Shown here: positions 1 to 8,369 of the stretch, piece by piece
Position numbering within the stretch: the first letter of the stretch is position 1
How the letters are laid out: every line of letters starts with the position of its first letter
NCBI RefSeq assembly: GCF_006782915.1
Contig: NZ_VCNP01000017.1
Span: forward strand, 1-64,000
Length of the DNA: 64,000 nucleotides
From: Streptomyces calvus
Lineage (GTDB): Bacteria; Actinomycetota; Actinomycetes; Streptomycetales; Streptomycetaceae
Direction: 5' to 3'
Translations under genes and position numbers: made by a program
The notes under the pieces: model-generated
The model's database searches: none
The model's input: only the letters and a program-made list of their open reading frames with translations
What the model was told of the DNA's origin: nothing

Positions 1-413
1 GCAGGGTCGTCGAGGAGTTCCTCTCGGCCGCCACCTCGGGCCGCGTCGAACGGCTGGTGGTGCTGCTCACCGACGACGCGACCGCGATCTCCGACGGCGC
101 CGGCCTGACCGAGACGCTGCTGCGGTTCGACACCCCGCAGCGCATCGCCGCCGTCGCACGGGCCGGCTTCAAACCCACAGCGGCGAAACGGCGATTCGCC
201 GGCGGCACGCCAGCCATGCACTACGCGCTCGTCAACGGCGCCCCCGCCGTCCTCGTCGTGGTCGGCGACCAGGTCGTCGGTGCCGTGACGTTCGACATCG
301 TCCACGACCGGATCGCCACCGTGCGCGGCATCGCCGCCCCCACCCGCCTGGCCCGCCTCGCCGCAGCCTGGCGGCAGCAGGAACCGGACACACCGCTCAT
401 CGCCCGGTGGTGA
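1..413 (+). CDS. ECF41/SigJ-like RNA polymerase sigma factor, C-terminal part (5' end outside window)
   Basis: The reading frame is open from base 3 and has no start in the window, so only about the last 136 residues are present. They fit the SnoaL/NTF2-like C-terminal extension of ECF41 (SigJ-type) sigma factors: an opening EEFLSAA helix, an LLTDDA strand, SDGAG where the family has its DGGGK-type motif, then VNGAPAVL and a closing DRIATVRGI strand followed by a leucine/alanine helix. In this family the extension modulates sigma activity without a classical anti-sigma factor. The sigma2 and sigma4 domains lie outside the window, so the call rests on the tail only. Confidence 0.65.
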   Translation, partial: RVVEEFLSAATSGRVERLVVLLTDDATAISDGAGLTETLLRFDTPQRIAAVARAGFKPTAAKRRFAGGTPAMHYALVNGAPAVLVVVGDQVVGAVTFDIVHDRIATVRGIAAPTRLARLAAAWRQQEPDTPLIARW

Positions 414-563
414 CCGGCACCGCAAACGCGTCGCGGATCCGCGTCCCCGTCCCCGTCCCCCGGAGTTCACGCGTGCGTGCGTCACATCTGGAATGGAGAA
501 TTTCCGTACGCCCGTGTTTCCGCCTCAACGCGCCCGGATTCCGGCGTCGAAAACACGCCACGG

Positions 564-583
564 CACTTACCTATGGGTAAGTG
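564..583. promoter_or_regulatory. Perfect palindrome upstream of the DinB-like gene, candidate operator
   Basis: Perfect 8-bp arms CACTTACC and GGTAAGTG are separated by TATG. The site is about 75 bp upstream of the likely start of the next gene, where a repressor operator would sit. The cognate regulator is unknown. Confidence 0.4.
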
Positions 584-657
584 GCGGAGTGGTTCCGCCG
601 TGAGCGAAGCCGTCACGGGAAATCCCGGCCGCCTACAGCATGGGGGGAATGACAAAC

Positions 658-1230
658 ATGTGGCCCGAACTCGTCACCGAAGCAACCGATTTCAGCACTT
701 CCGTTCTCGACAAATGCGCGGACCAGGACTGGTTACGTCCTGCCGGAGAGCTGGAGTGGAGCTGCTACCAGACGATTTCCCATCTCTCACAGGCCGTGTT
801 CGGCTACGCGGGCCTGCTCATCGCCCAGCCCGTCGACCGTTGGATCGGCCTGCGCATCTCCGTGGACGACGGCACACCGCCCGAACTTGCTGTCGAGGGC
901 CTTCACATCGGAGGCACGCTGCTCGCGTCCACGATCCGCACGACCGGCCCCGAGGTCCGGGCGTTCCACCCCTGGGGCACCGCCGACGCCGCCGGGTTCG
1001 GTGCCATGGGCGTAGTGGAAGTCCTCCTGCACAGCCGGGACATCGCCCAGACCTTCGGCGTGGAACAGCCCCTGCCGGACGAGCTCTGCCGGCCCACCGT
1101 CGAGCGGCTGTTCCCCGACGCGCCGTCCGGGTTCCGGCCGGCCGAGACCCTGCTGTGGTGTACCGGGAGGGCAGCGCTGCCCGGTCTGGGACGGCAGACG
1201 GACTGGCGCTGGTACGCGGACGTCCGCTGA
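658..1230 (+). CDS. DinB/maleylpyruvate isomerase-like protein
   Basis: The protein has about 190 residues with a four-helix-bundle pattern: an N-terminal helix, then an EWSCYQTISHLSQAVFGYAG segment carrying the His typical of mycothiol-dependent maleylpyruvate isomerase and DinB-like proteins, and later a VEVLLHSRDIAQTFG segment. Proteins of this superfamily bind a metal through spaced histidines and often use mycothiol in actinomycetes; the substrate here is unknown. ATGs occur at 640, 649 and 658. The GGGGGGA run just before 649 is best spaced for the ATG at 658, which I chose. It stands alone, with a palindrome upstream and hairpins downstream. Confidence 0.6.
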   Translation: MWPELVTEATDFSTSVLDKCADQDWLRPAGELEWSCYQTISHLSQAVFGYAGLLIAQPVDRWIGLRISVDDGTPPELAVEGLHIGGTLLASTIRTTGPEVRAFHPWGTADAAGFGAMGVVEVLLHSRDIAQTFGVEQPLPDELCRPTVERLFPDAPSGFRPAETLLWCTGRAALPGLGRQTDWRWYADVR

Positions 1231-1333
1231 GCGAGCGGCCACGGCACCGTCGAGGCGAGCGGTAGGACGAGTGGCCCTGCCGGGCACGGGGCGCACCGGC
1301 CGGCCGTCCGTCACCGTCGGACACGACCGAGAG

Positions 1334-1407
1334 GCCGTACGTACGGGTGCCCGTGCGTACGGCAGTGAACAGGCCCGCAGGATCCGTTGAGCCGGATCGT
1401 GCGGGCC
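1334..1407. terminator. Two hairpins between convergent genes
   Basis: There are two consecutive stem-loops. The first is 1334-1347 paired with 1350-1363 (13 of 14 bp), the second 1372-1386 paired with 1393-1407 (14 of 15 bp). They sit between the ends of the convergent DinB-like and DUF1479 genes and probably act as a bidirectional terminator without a U-tract, as is common in Streptomyces. Confidence 0.6.
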
Positions 1408-1439
1408 CGTTCGGTCACGTCCCGTGCGCGGTCCGGTCG

Positions 1440-2738
1440 TCAGGCGAGGCCCAGGCCGCGGCGGCCGGTGTCGTTGAGGTCGTCGAGCGTGAAGCGGCCG
1501 TTCCAGGTGCGCTCGTAGTGCTCGGCGGGGAAGTCGCTGGGGCTGGAACCGGTCAGGAACGCTTCGCGGACCTCGTGCGCATAGCGCTCGTTGCGGGCGC
1601 ACCAGGGCGCGGCGGGGATGTACATGACATTGCCCCAGCCCTGCTGGTTCTCCACGGGGGCGACGCTGTGGATCATGTCGCAGTGCCACCACACGGAGTC
1701 GCCGGCCCGGACGTCGGGGATGGGGCTCAGCGCCCGGTACAGCGCCGGGTGCCAGCGTTTGGTGACGGGGAAGACCTGGTTGGTGCGCACCCCGCACATC
1801 GAGTCCTCGGGAACGTCGGGGAGCAGCGGGCGCAGCAGCAGGTACACCATGATCTCGGGGATCGGGACGGTGTGCAGCACGCCCTGGTCGGCGTCCATGT
1901 CCGACAGGGCGGTCCAGCCCTGGAAGGTGCGGAAGGCCGAGCACATGGTCGTACCCGGGTACTGCGGGCCGGTGGTGCGGTGGGCGGCGTCCCACGGGTC
2001 GTAGGACTCCACGGAGCCGTCGAACACGTGCCGGAACGCCTTCTGGTACTCCTGCGTCATCCACAGGTCGAGCGTGCCCGGGTCGCAGTGGGTGCCGAGG
2101 CCCGCGGAGTCCGTGCCCGGCGGGCGGCGCCGGATGCGGTCCGGGTAGAGCGCGTCACGGTCCGGGTCGAACCACCGGGTGCCGTCCTCGGAGGTGTGGC
2201 GCCACAACGAGTTCAGGAACGACTGGACGGTGGACATCCGCTCGGACTGGCGGGCCTGCATCTGGGCCTTGGACCAGTAGACGGGGTAGATCTCCGGCTT
2301 GGATCCGACGCTGCCGAAGAAGTCGTCGCCCGGGCCGGTGTAGTTCTCGAAGAACTCGTTGCGCTCGACGTAGTCGACGATGTCGGCGTCCCAGGCCAGG
2401 GCCTGTTCCCGGGGGAAGTGGCCGCGCACGACCAGGCAGCCGCGCCGGGCGAGCTTGGCGAGTTCCTCGGGTGTCACGGTGCCGGAGCTGATCGCGTCGT
2501 AGTCGAGGACCGGCCAGACCTGCTCGCCTCGGGCGCGGTCGGCCTCGATCTCCTCGATGCGCGCCTCGATCCGGCGTTCGGCGGCGGCGAAGACTTCCGC
2601 CACCGTGCGGCCGGAGGCTTCGATCCTGGCCCGCAGGGCGGGCTTGATGGCGCGGATGGCGGCCCCGAGGTCGTCCGGGGTCTCGTCCCAGTGCGGCAGG
2701 GGCGGAGGGGTGTGCTGCGGCTCAGCGGCGAGCGTCAT
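1440..2738 (-). CDS. DUF1479 (YbiU-type) Fe(II)/2-oxoglutarate dioxygenase-like protein
   Basis: The 432-residue protein matches the DUF1479 family throughout, including GCLVVRGHFPR near residue 160 and an iron-binding-like GTHCDPGTLD motif (H-x-D) followed near the C-terminus by MIHSVAPV, which would supply the distal His. The family has the jelly-roll fold of phytanoyl-CoA-type dioxygenases; the substrate is not established. The start MTLAAEP is preceded by AGGAGTC. It is transcribed away from the ROK regulator across an 80-90 bp gap with a palindrome overlapping its promoter, so repression by that regulator and induction by a sugar-like ligand is a reasonable inference. Confidence 0.75.
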   Translation of the reverse strand: MTLAAEPQHTPPPLPHWDETPDDLGAAIRAIKPALRARIEASGRTVAEVFAAAERRIEARIEEIEADRARGEQVWPVLDYDAISSGTVTPEELAKLARRGCLVVRGHFPREQALAWDADIVDYVERNEFFENYTGPGDDFFGSVGSKPEIYPVYWSKAQMQARQSERMSTVQSFLNSLWRHTSEDGTRWFDPDRDALYPDRIRRRPPGTDSAGLGTHCDPGTLDLWMTQEYQKAFRHVFDGSVESYDPWDAAHRTTGPQYPGTTMCSAFRTFQGWTALSDMDADQGVLHTVPIPEIMVYLLLRPLLPDVPEDSMCGVRTNQVFPVTKRWHPALYRALSPIPDVRAGDSVWWHCDMIHSVAPVENQQGWGNVMYIPAAPWCARNERYAHEVREAFLTGSSPSDFPAEHYERTWNGRFTLDDLNDTGRRGLGLA

Positions 2739-2749
2739 CGCCCGACTCC

Positions 2750-2772
2750 TTTAGTGAGGACTCCTTACTAAA
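2750..2772. promoter_or_regulatory. Inverted-repeat operator in the DUF1479/ROK divergent promoter
   Basis: TTTAGTGAGG and CCTTACTAAA form a 9-of-10-bp inverted repeat around ACT. A further half-site, CCCTTACTAG, lies at 2809-2818 just before the ROK start. This arrangement fits autoregulation plus control of the dioxygenase gene. Confidence 0.6.
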
Positions 2773-2827
2773 CCCTACGCTAGGGCGGCCTCCCGATTTA
2801 GGCAAGAGCCCTTACTAGACTGTGTGC

Positions 2828-3964
2828 ATGGCACCGCCGAAACCTTCGCTGGAGATGCTGCGCGGCCTGACCGACGAGAACGTCCTGCGCGCCCTGATGA
2901 CCCACCCCCGGCTGACGCGCGCGGAGATCGCGGCCCACACGGGGATCTCCAAACCCACGATCTCCGACAGCGTCCAGCGCCTCACCGCCGCCGGTCTCCT
3001 CGCCGACACGGGAGAGCGCACCGCCGGACGCGGACGCGTGGGCACCTACTACGCCCTCGCACCGGACACCGGCACCGCCCTGGTCGCCGCCATCACCCCC
3101 TACGGCGTGCGGGCCGAGGCGGTCGACGCGCACGGCACGGTCCGGGAACAGGCGCACATCCCTCTCGGACGCAGCGACGGGCCGGAACGGGCCGCGGCCG
3201 CCCTCGCGGGCGCCGCGGCAGACCTCGGCAGCCGCACCCCCGGCGCCCTCCGGACCGCCGTCGTCAGCGCCGCCGACCCCGTCGACCGCACCACCGGCCG
3301 GCTAGTCCAGCTTCCCGACGCGCCCTTCCTCGTCGGCGAACTCGACCCGCCCGCCCTCCTGGCGCCCCACGTCCGGGGAACGGTGCTGGTCGACAACGAC
3401 GTCAACTGGGCCGCCCGCGCCGAACGCGACCACGGATGCGCCGCCGGCGTCGACGACTTCGTCTACCTCCACCTCGGTCAGGGCCTCGGCTGCGCGGTCG
3501 TCAACGACGGCCAGGTGCGCCGCGGTCACCACGGCCTGGCCGGAGAGATCGCGCACCTCTACACGGTGGGCCCCGACGACACCGCGATGCATTTCACCGA
3601 CGTCTTCGCGGCCCTCGGCCTGCGCCACCCGCACTCGACCGCCATCGACACCGACACCCTCGTCGCCCGGCTGACCGCCGCGGGCGAGCAGGCGCGGCGA
3701 CTGCGCACGGTCCTGGCCCGCGCCGTCACCGGCGTCCTCGCCGCAGCGGTCTCCCTGACCGACCCCAGCATGATCGTCATCGGCGGCGAATGGGGAACCC
3801 AGCCCGCCATCACCGCCACCGTCGCCGAACACTTCGCCCGGACACCGCGCCCCGTCCCGGTCACCGCCGCCGTCCTCACCTCACCCGCATTGGACGGTGC
3901 CCGTACCCGAGCCGTGGAAGAACTGCGCTCCCTCATCGTCCGCGCCGCCGGCCGGCGGAATTGA
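2828..3964 (+). CDS. ROK-family transcriptional regulator
   Basis: The 378-residue protein has an N-terminal winged helix (LTRAEIAAHTGISKPTISDS, then AGLLADTGE wing) followed by a ROK sugar-kinase-like domain. In that domain VDNDVNWAARAE is the active-site-like Asn-Asp region and LGQGLGCAVVNDGQ the phosphate-binding region, followed by HHGLAGEIAHL. The consensus zinc-binding cysteine cluster after the GEIGH-type motif is missing, since the sequence goes straight to YTVGPDD. I chose the ATG at 2828; an in-frame GTG at 2822 is possible. ROK repressors of this type bind palindromes and respond to sugars. Its divergent neighbour is the likely target. Confidence 0.85.
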   Translation: MAPPKPSLEMLRGLTDENVLRALMTHPRLTRAEIAAHTGISKPTISDSVQRLTAAGLLADTGERTAGRGRVGTYYALAPDTGTALVAAITPYGVRAEAVDAHGTVREQAHIPLGRSDGPERAAAALAGAAADLGSRTPGALRTAVVSAADPVDRTTGRLVQLPDAPFLVGELDPPALLAPHVRGTVLVDNDVNWAARAERDHGCAAGVDDFVYLHLGQGLGCAVVNDGQVRRGHHGLAGEIAHLYTVGPDDTAMHFTDVFAALGLRHPHSTAIDTDTLVARLTAAGEQARRLRTVLARAVTGVLAAAVSLTDPSMIVIGGEWGTQPAITATVAEHFARTPRPVPVTAAVLTSPALDGARTRAVEELRSLIVRAAGRRN

Positions 3965-4629
3965 CCGCCGAACGCGCCGCAGAACGGGCCGGCGCACCCT
4001 GCGGACGGGCCGACCGCCCCCGCGCTCGTCGTACCGAGGCGCGCGGTGACGAAGCGCCTCGCGCGACGAGCAGTCATCAGCGATCACACGACACCGACGC
4101 GCCAAGGTCCCCCGCGCCACCGGTGCGCGAGCGCATCATGCGGGACGCTGCGAGAGTCCCATGGGCTCGTGTCCGGACCGCGGCCCTCCCGCACCGTCCG
4201 CGCAGGGTCCGCAGTACGGGCGTGCCACCCGCGTCCGCCTGACCACCGGGCCGCCCGGACCGCGGGGTTCAGAAGGCAGACACGCCGAACCGCGACATCA
4301 TGACGCGTTCACGGTCGCGTCGCGCGTCCTTCGCGCACCTCCCCTACCGATCCCGGCGTCCACCCCCGCCCGCCGAGCCGATACACCTCAGGCCGGCCCG
4401 CGCGGCGGACGTCTCACCACCGCGGAAGTCGTGGCGCCCGACGGCCGGTCCACCGAACCGGCCCGACGACGCTCCCTCCACCGGAAAGGGCTCGCCGTCG
4501 GCGTGCATGCGTGCCACACCCGTCCGGCTCAGCCGTGATGGCGGTGGGGCCGGAGTCGAACGAGGGTGGGACAGTGCTCGACGTCTCCGTCGGCATGCGC
4601 CCCGGTTCGCTGTGTGAAGGAGCACCATC
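3965..4629. other. Gene-poor stretch of 665 bases
   Basis: Open frames here are short and overlap in several phases. None has a ribosome binding site together with a recognisable product. I see no gene, repeat or RNA that I can support; the last 100 bases presumably hold the promoter of the following membrane-protein gene. Confidence 0.5.
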
Positions 4630-5199
4630 ATGTCCGAACGAAACACCCTCATCCGCAGCCTGCACGATGTGGGTCTGGCCGCCTGGTTCGGCGGCTCGCT
4701 GATGGGCGCGGTCGGCCTCAACGGTGCGGCCAAGGACGTAGGCGGACATGAGGCGACCAGCGATCGGATCTCTGCGTCGGGATGGGCGAAGTGGGTTCCG
4801 GTCAACGCCGCCGCCATCGGCGCGCATCTGTTCGGTGGCGGCGGGCTGCTCGCCGTGAACGCCCACCGCGTCGCCGCCCAGCAGGGAGTGGCCGCCTCCA
4901 CCGTGGCCAAGACCGTCGTCACCGCCGCGGCCCTGGCCGCCACCGCCTACGCCCGTGGCCTGGGCAAGAAGGTCGAGCTGGCCACCTCCGCGGACCCGCA
5001 GGACGCCGAGAAGGCGCAGAAGCATCCCATCGACCTCGACAAGGCGCGGCGGCAGCTGGCCTACGCGCAGTGGGCGGTGCCGGCGCTGACCGGATGCCTG
5101 GTGGTGCTCAACGCCCTGCACGGCGAGCAGCAGCGTCCCGCCGAGCAGGTTCCCGGCATGTGGGAGCGGGCCCGTTCCGCGACCCACTTCATGTCGTAG
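4630..5199 (+). CDS. Conserved hypothetical membrane protein
   Basis: The 189-residue protein has several hydrophobic segments: residues ~12-30 (VGLAAWFGGSLMGAVGL), ~57-78 (VNAAAIGAHLFGGGGLLAVN), ~90-112 (VVTAAALAATAYA) and ~145-165 (VPALTGCLVVLNAL). A charged cytoplasmic stretch lies around residues 115-140. A good GAAGGAGC ribosome binding site precedes the ATG. I do not recognise a functional family. The repeated small-residue TM pattern recalls DoxX-like or DUF4235-like small membrane proteins, but I would not assign either. Confidence 0.6.
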   Translation: MSERNTLIRSLHDVGLAAWFGGSLMGAVGLNGAAKDVGGHEATSDRISASGWAKWVPVNAAAIGAHLFGGGGLLAVNAHRVAAQQGVAASTVAKTVVTAAALAATAYARGLGKKVELATSADPQDAEKAQKHPIDLDKARRQLAYAQWAVPALTGCLVVLNALHGEQQRPAEQVPGMWERARSATHFMS

Positions 5200-5250
5200 G
5201 GCCCTGCCGGCAGCCGGGTACCGGGTCCGGGTCCGGCGGGTGCGCTGCGG

Positions 5251-5550
5251 TCACCGGTCGACGGACGGCCGACTCCACGGCATCGGCCTCTTGTGGGTGC
5301 GGCGTCGTGGCCGCAGCCGTCCGCGTCCGCCGGCCCGGCGGTCCCCGCGTTCGCCGGTGCCGCTCGCCGCGACCGCCCTGCCGCGCACCCTGCGCCCGGA
5401 CGTCGGCGCCGTACCCGGAACAGCGGTGCCGAGGGGACCGTAGTGGAAGGCGGCAGCACGGCTGCCGTGTTGGGAGTTGAGCCGATGGATGAGAAGGACA
5501 CCCACGGCTGTCAGCGCAAGGAGCACGATCACCGTCACGACGACGCCCAT
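5251..5550 (-). CDS. Small membrane protein (DUF6479-like)
   Basis: The predicted product has 99 residues. It begins MGVVVTVIVLLALTAVGVLL, a single N-terminal transmembrane helix, followed by a short GSRAAAFHYGPLGTAVPG linker and a long Arg/Gly-rich cytoplasmic tail. The shape (one helix plus a basic disordered tail) matches the small Streptomyces DUF6479 proteins. The start lies 5 bp after the stop of the DUF5994 gene, so the two are probably co-transcribed. The tail could be partly a GC-rich frame artefact, so the length is less certain than the start. Confidence 0.5.
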   Translation of the reverse strand: MGVVVTVIVLLALTAVGVLLIHRLNSQHGSRAAAFHYGPLGTAVPGTAPTSGRRVRGRAVAASGTGERGDRRAGGRGRLRPRRRTHKRPMPWSRPSVDR

Positions 5551-5555
5551 GGTTC

Positions 5556-6164
5556 TCACGCCCTGCTCAGCTGGTTCGCGATCGCAGCGGTGAGAGTGCG
5601 GGCCCGTGCGGACGCGGCCGGAACACCGGCTTCCCGTCCGCCTTCGGACTCCCGGACCGCTTCCATGATCCGGTCTCCTCCGGCGACCGACCGCGGACGC
5701 GGGGCATCCGCCATCAGCCGGCTCGCGGTCTCGGTGCGCCGCGGGTCGCTTGCGGCGCTCATCAGCCAGGCGGCCGGGACAGGGTCCGTCTCCGGGGGAA
5801 CGACCAGCAGGTTCCAGCGACCCACGTGGTACGACAACAGCAGCAGCTCGTGCGGGTCCTGCTCGGCCCGGAACCAGCCGACCTTCACCATGTGCCCGCC
5901 GACGGGCACCTTGCGCGGTACGACGGGCCACCGGGCGGGGTTTACCGTGATCCGGGTGATCCGTCCCCACAAGGGATCGAGCACCGCCGCCAGTGCGGGC
6001 AGTTCGGCGTGGAGGTCACGCGTACGCGGCCACCATGCGCCGTCCAGCAGTGCCGGCGCGCAGCCCGCGGGGGCCAGGGAGAGGCGCGGAGGGGGCGCGG
6101 AGAGCCGGCCTTCGGATGTCGTCGGGCCTTCGAATGTCGTCGGGCGGAAAATGGTCGCAGTCAT
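5556..6164 (-). CDS. DUF5994 family protein (paralogue 1)
   Basis: The 202-residue protein carries the DUF5994 core: [39 protein letters not shown], then VKVGWFRAEQDPHELLLLSYH and WNLLVVPPET. No catalytic motif is evident and the function is unknown. An AAGGTCC ribosome binding site lies 6 bases before the ATG. A paralogue with the same core sits 0.9 kb away at 7082 on the other strand. A small membrane-protein gene follows 5 bp downstream. Confidence 0.7.
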   Translation of the reverse strand: MTATIFRPTTFEGPTTSEGRLSAPPPRLSLAPAGCAPALLDGAWWPRTRDLHAELPALAAVLDPLWGRITRITVNPARWPVVPRKVPVGGHMVKVGWFRAEQDPHELLLLSYHVGRWNLLVVPPETDPVPAAWLMSAASDPRRTETASRLMADAPRPRSVAGGDRIMEAVRESEGGREAGVPAASARARTLTAAIANQLSRA

Positions 6165-6563
6165 GACGCGGACCTTGCCTCGAGCCGATCACAACCGGCC
6201 CGGCGTATTGGATCGCCGAAAACGACACAGGCGTGGAAACCGGTGTTCGAAGAATCCTCGGTACTCCTCAGCGTACTCCTCGGATCGCCCGAGTGGCCGG
6301 TTCGTCCATGGACCGCCCCTGTCGAGGCCGTGGCGTCCTCCTCGCTCACGTCCTGTCCGACGATCCTCGGCGATGGATCCCGCGACCCGTCGGTCACGGT
6401 GACGGCCGAGGATCCGGGTGGCAGACGTGGTGTTGCGGCACGGGCGACGCCCCGCCATGGCGGGGCGTGCCGTCCGCCGTGGCCGAGGGCCGGGAGGTGG
6501 CACGGCGAAGTAGGGTGATCGGTGCCCTGGTCCAGCCGCATCGAGCCGCACTGTGAGGTCTGC
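6165..6563. other. Divergent intergenic region with a 22-bp palindrome
   Basis: No supportable gene lies between the two divergent transcription units. The clear structure is a perfect palindrome at 6447-6468 (arms ACGCCCCGCC-A / T-GGCGGGGCGT), about 95 bp upstream of the 6564 gene. It could be an operator or a strong hairpin in the leader. Confidence 0.5.
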
Positions 6564-6827
6564 ATGGAACCCCAGGAAGCACCCTCGGCCGGTTACGCCG
6601 AGGTTCACATCGTCGCCGCGTCGCCCGAGACCGCCCGGCAGGTGGCGGAGGTTCTCCGGCGTTGCTTCGCCGCCACCGAACAGCGCAGCTATCCGGCGGG
6701 CGGCGAGGGTGGCGGGACCCGTCTGGAACTCACCGTGGACACCACCCGCGCAGCGGAACCGGCACGCTCGTGGCTGGAGTCCAGCCGGCGGACCGGACAC
6801 GCCGGCCAGGAGACCGGGCGGAACTGA
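6564..6827 (+). CDS. Small conserved hypothetical protein
   Basis: The 87-residue product starts MEPQEAPSAGYAEVHIV and reads as an alpha/beta mini-domain: a VHIVAASPETARQVAEVLRR strand-helix unit, then TRLELTVDTTRAAEPARSWL. A weak GTGAGGT ribosome binding site lies upstream; the frame is open further 5' but the ATG at 6564 is the best start. I do not recognise the family. It lies between the two DUF5994 paralogues and may be functionally linked to them. Confidence 0.5.
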   Translation: MEPQEAPSAGYAEVHIVAASPETARQVAEVLRRCFAATEQRSYPAGGEGGGTRLELTVDTTRAAEPARSWLESSRRTGHAGQETGRN

Positions 6828-7081
6828 TCTTCCGCCGGCCGCGTGTCAGGACGGCGTACCGGCCTCGACCCGGCACGGGTCCGATCCGGGCCGCGCCTCT
6901 TCCTCGTCGCGACGCGGCGGCCAGGTGCACCGCTCGCGCCGTTCGGCGACGACGCCGGGGAGTAGCCTGGAGCTGTCGGGTGCTTCAGCACACCGGTTCC
7001 ACTGCCGGTCTCGTTCCCGACGCCACCACCGGACGGACCGCCCGCGGGCGCAGGTCCGGAGACAGGTTCCGCTCCGTGTCC

Positions 7082-7654
7082 ATGGACATCGCGTCTTCCC
7101 CGCCGCACACCGAGCCTTTCCGGGCTCCTTCCGTGCGCCTCGCCCTGCGCGCTGTCGGTCTTTTGTCCCGGCCGGTCGGGGTGGACGGCGCCTGGTGGCC
7201 CCGCACTCGCGAGCTGACGCGTGAACTGGCCGAACTGGCCGACGTGCTCGATCCCTTGTGGGGACGGATCACCCATGTCGCCGTCAACCCCCGCCACTGG
7301 CCGGCCGTCCGGCGTGGCACGCTCGTCGTCAACGAGCACGAGGTGACGGTCGACTGGTTCGCTTCGCACCTCAATCCGCACAGGATCCTGCTGCGGTCCT
7401 ACACCGCGGGCCATTGGGACCTCCTGGTGGTTCCCCCGCAGACCCCTGCCGCGGCGGCCGCCCGGCTGATGGCCGCTGCGAGCGCGACATCCGGAGACGA
7501 CGCATCCGGCGCAACCGAACTCGCCGACGGGAGGAGGGGCTGGTTGTCGAACCGGTCGGCCCATCCCGCGGTGGCGAGTGCGCCACGGTTGCGGGACCCG
7601 TCACGAGGACGGAGCCCGCAACCGGTCGTTCGCCGGACGGAGGTCAGCCGCTGA
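7082..7654 (+). CDS. DUF5994 family protein (paralogue 2)
   Basis: The 190-residue protein shares the core of the 5556-6164 gene: [59 protein letters not shown] and [10 protein letters not shown]. The C-terminal 50 residues are low-complexity and differ from the paralogue. Starts at ATG 7082 and GTG 7076 are both possible; neither has a strong ribosome binding site. Its 3' end overlaps the 3' end of the convergent xylanase gene by 11 bases. Function unknown. Confidence 0.65.
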   Translation: MDIASSPPHTEPFRAPSVRLALRAVGLLSRPVGVDGAWWPRTRELTRELAELADVLDPLWGRITHVAVNPRHWPAVRRGTLVVNEHEVTVDWFASHLNPHRILLRSYTAGHWDLLVVPPQTPAAAAARLMAAASATSGDDASGATELADGRRGWLSNRSAHPAVASAPRLRDPSRGRSPQPVVRRTEVSR

Positions 7655-8369
7655 CCGTGATGTTCGAGCTGCCGCTGCTCTGGTAACCCTCGGTCGCCAT
7701 GATCATGTAGTACCTGAACTGGCCCAGGTTCATGCCCGCGCGCGCCCAGGCGTCGAAGTGGTTGCCGGTGGTGATGGTGCCGGAGCCACTGGTCACCTTC
7801 GACTGCCGGACGCTCCAGTACTGGTCGAAGGTGCGGGTGCCCTCGACGGAGGGGGCGTTGTAGCGCGTCGTCTTGTAGATGTCGTACGTGCCGCCGTCGC
7901 TGTAGACGGTGCCCCGGTGCTCGCCGGTGGGCCGGTAGCTGCCCCAGTTGTCGACGATGTAGTACTCCACCAGCGGGTTCGACGTCCAGCCGTAGAGGCA
8001 GCCGTAGCCGTTGCCCGACGGGTTGAAGTAGCCGGTGTAGCGGACCGTCCTGCGCCCGCCGGTGTTCCAGCCCTTGCCGGCGACGAAGTTGCCGCAGTTG
8101 GTCCACCGGGTGCTGTAACTGCCGCCGCCGTTGAGCGTCATGGAGACGGAGCCGCCGCCGTCGGTCCAGAACGAGTAGTACATGCCGTCGTACCCGGTCT
8201 GGTTGGTGGTGATGGTGGTGGCGGCGTGGGCGGTGCTGGGCAGCAGCAGTCCGGACGCGGTGGCGAGCGCGACCGTGCCGGCGCCGCCGAGGAAGCCTCG
8301 TCGGCTCAAGCCGCTGAAGGGAGCGGGGTTCTGCTGGATCTGGTCCTGCTGCGTGCCGTTCTGCTGCAT
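7644..8369 (-). CDS. xlnC: GH11 endo-1,4-beta-xylanase, Tat-secreted
   Basis: The 241-residue precursor begins with a twin-arginine signal (SRRGFLGG at 22-29, hydrophobic core, probable cleavage after AHA near 49). One GH11 jelly-roll follows: [10 protein letters not shown], the nucleophile Glu135 in [10 protein letters not shown] and the acid/base Glu227 in [10 protein letters not shown]. There is no carbohydrate-binding module. This is the architecture of Streptomyces XlnC, a Tat-exported small xylanase that cuts xylan internally. The start is fixed by a GGGAGGA ribosome binding site before ATG 8369. Palindromic xylan-type regulatory sequences lie upstream. It stands alone. Confidence 0.9.
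   Translation of the reverse strand: MQQNGTQQDQIQQNPAPFSGLSRRGFLGGAGTVALATASGLLLPSTAHAATTITTNQTGYDGMYYSFWTDGGGSVSMTLNGGGSYSTRWTNCGNFVAGKGWNTGGRRTVRYTGYFNPSGNGYGCLYGWTSNPLVEYYIVDNWGSYRPTGEHRGTVYSDGGTYDIYKTTRYNAPSVEGTRTFDQYWSVRQSKVTSGSGTITTGNHFDAWARAGMNLGQFRYYMIMATEGYQSSGSSNITVSG

Noticed and set aside
1347-2771. Plus-strand open frame across the DUF1479 gene
   Set aside because: It overlaps a well-supported gene in antisense, has a biased composition and no ribosome binding site fitting its start.
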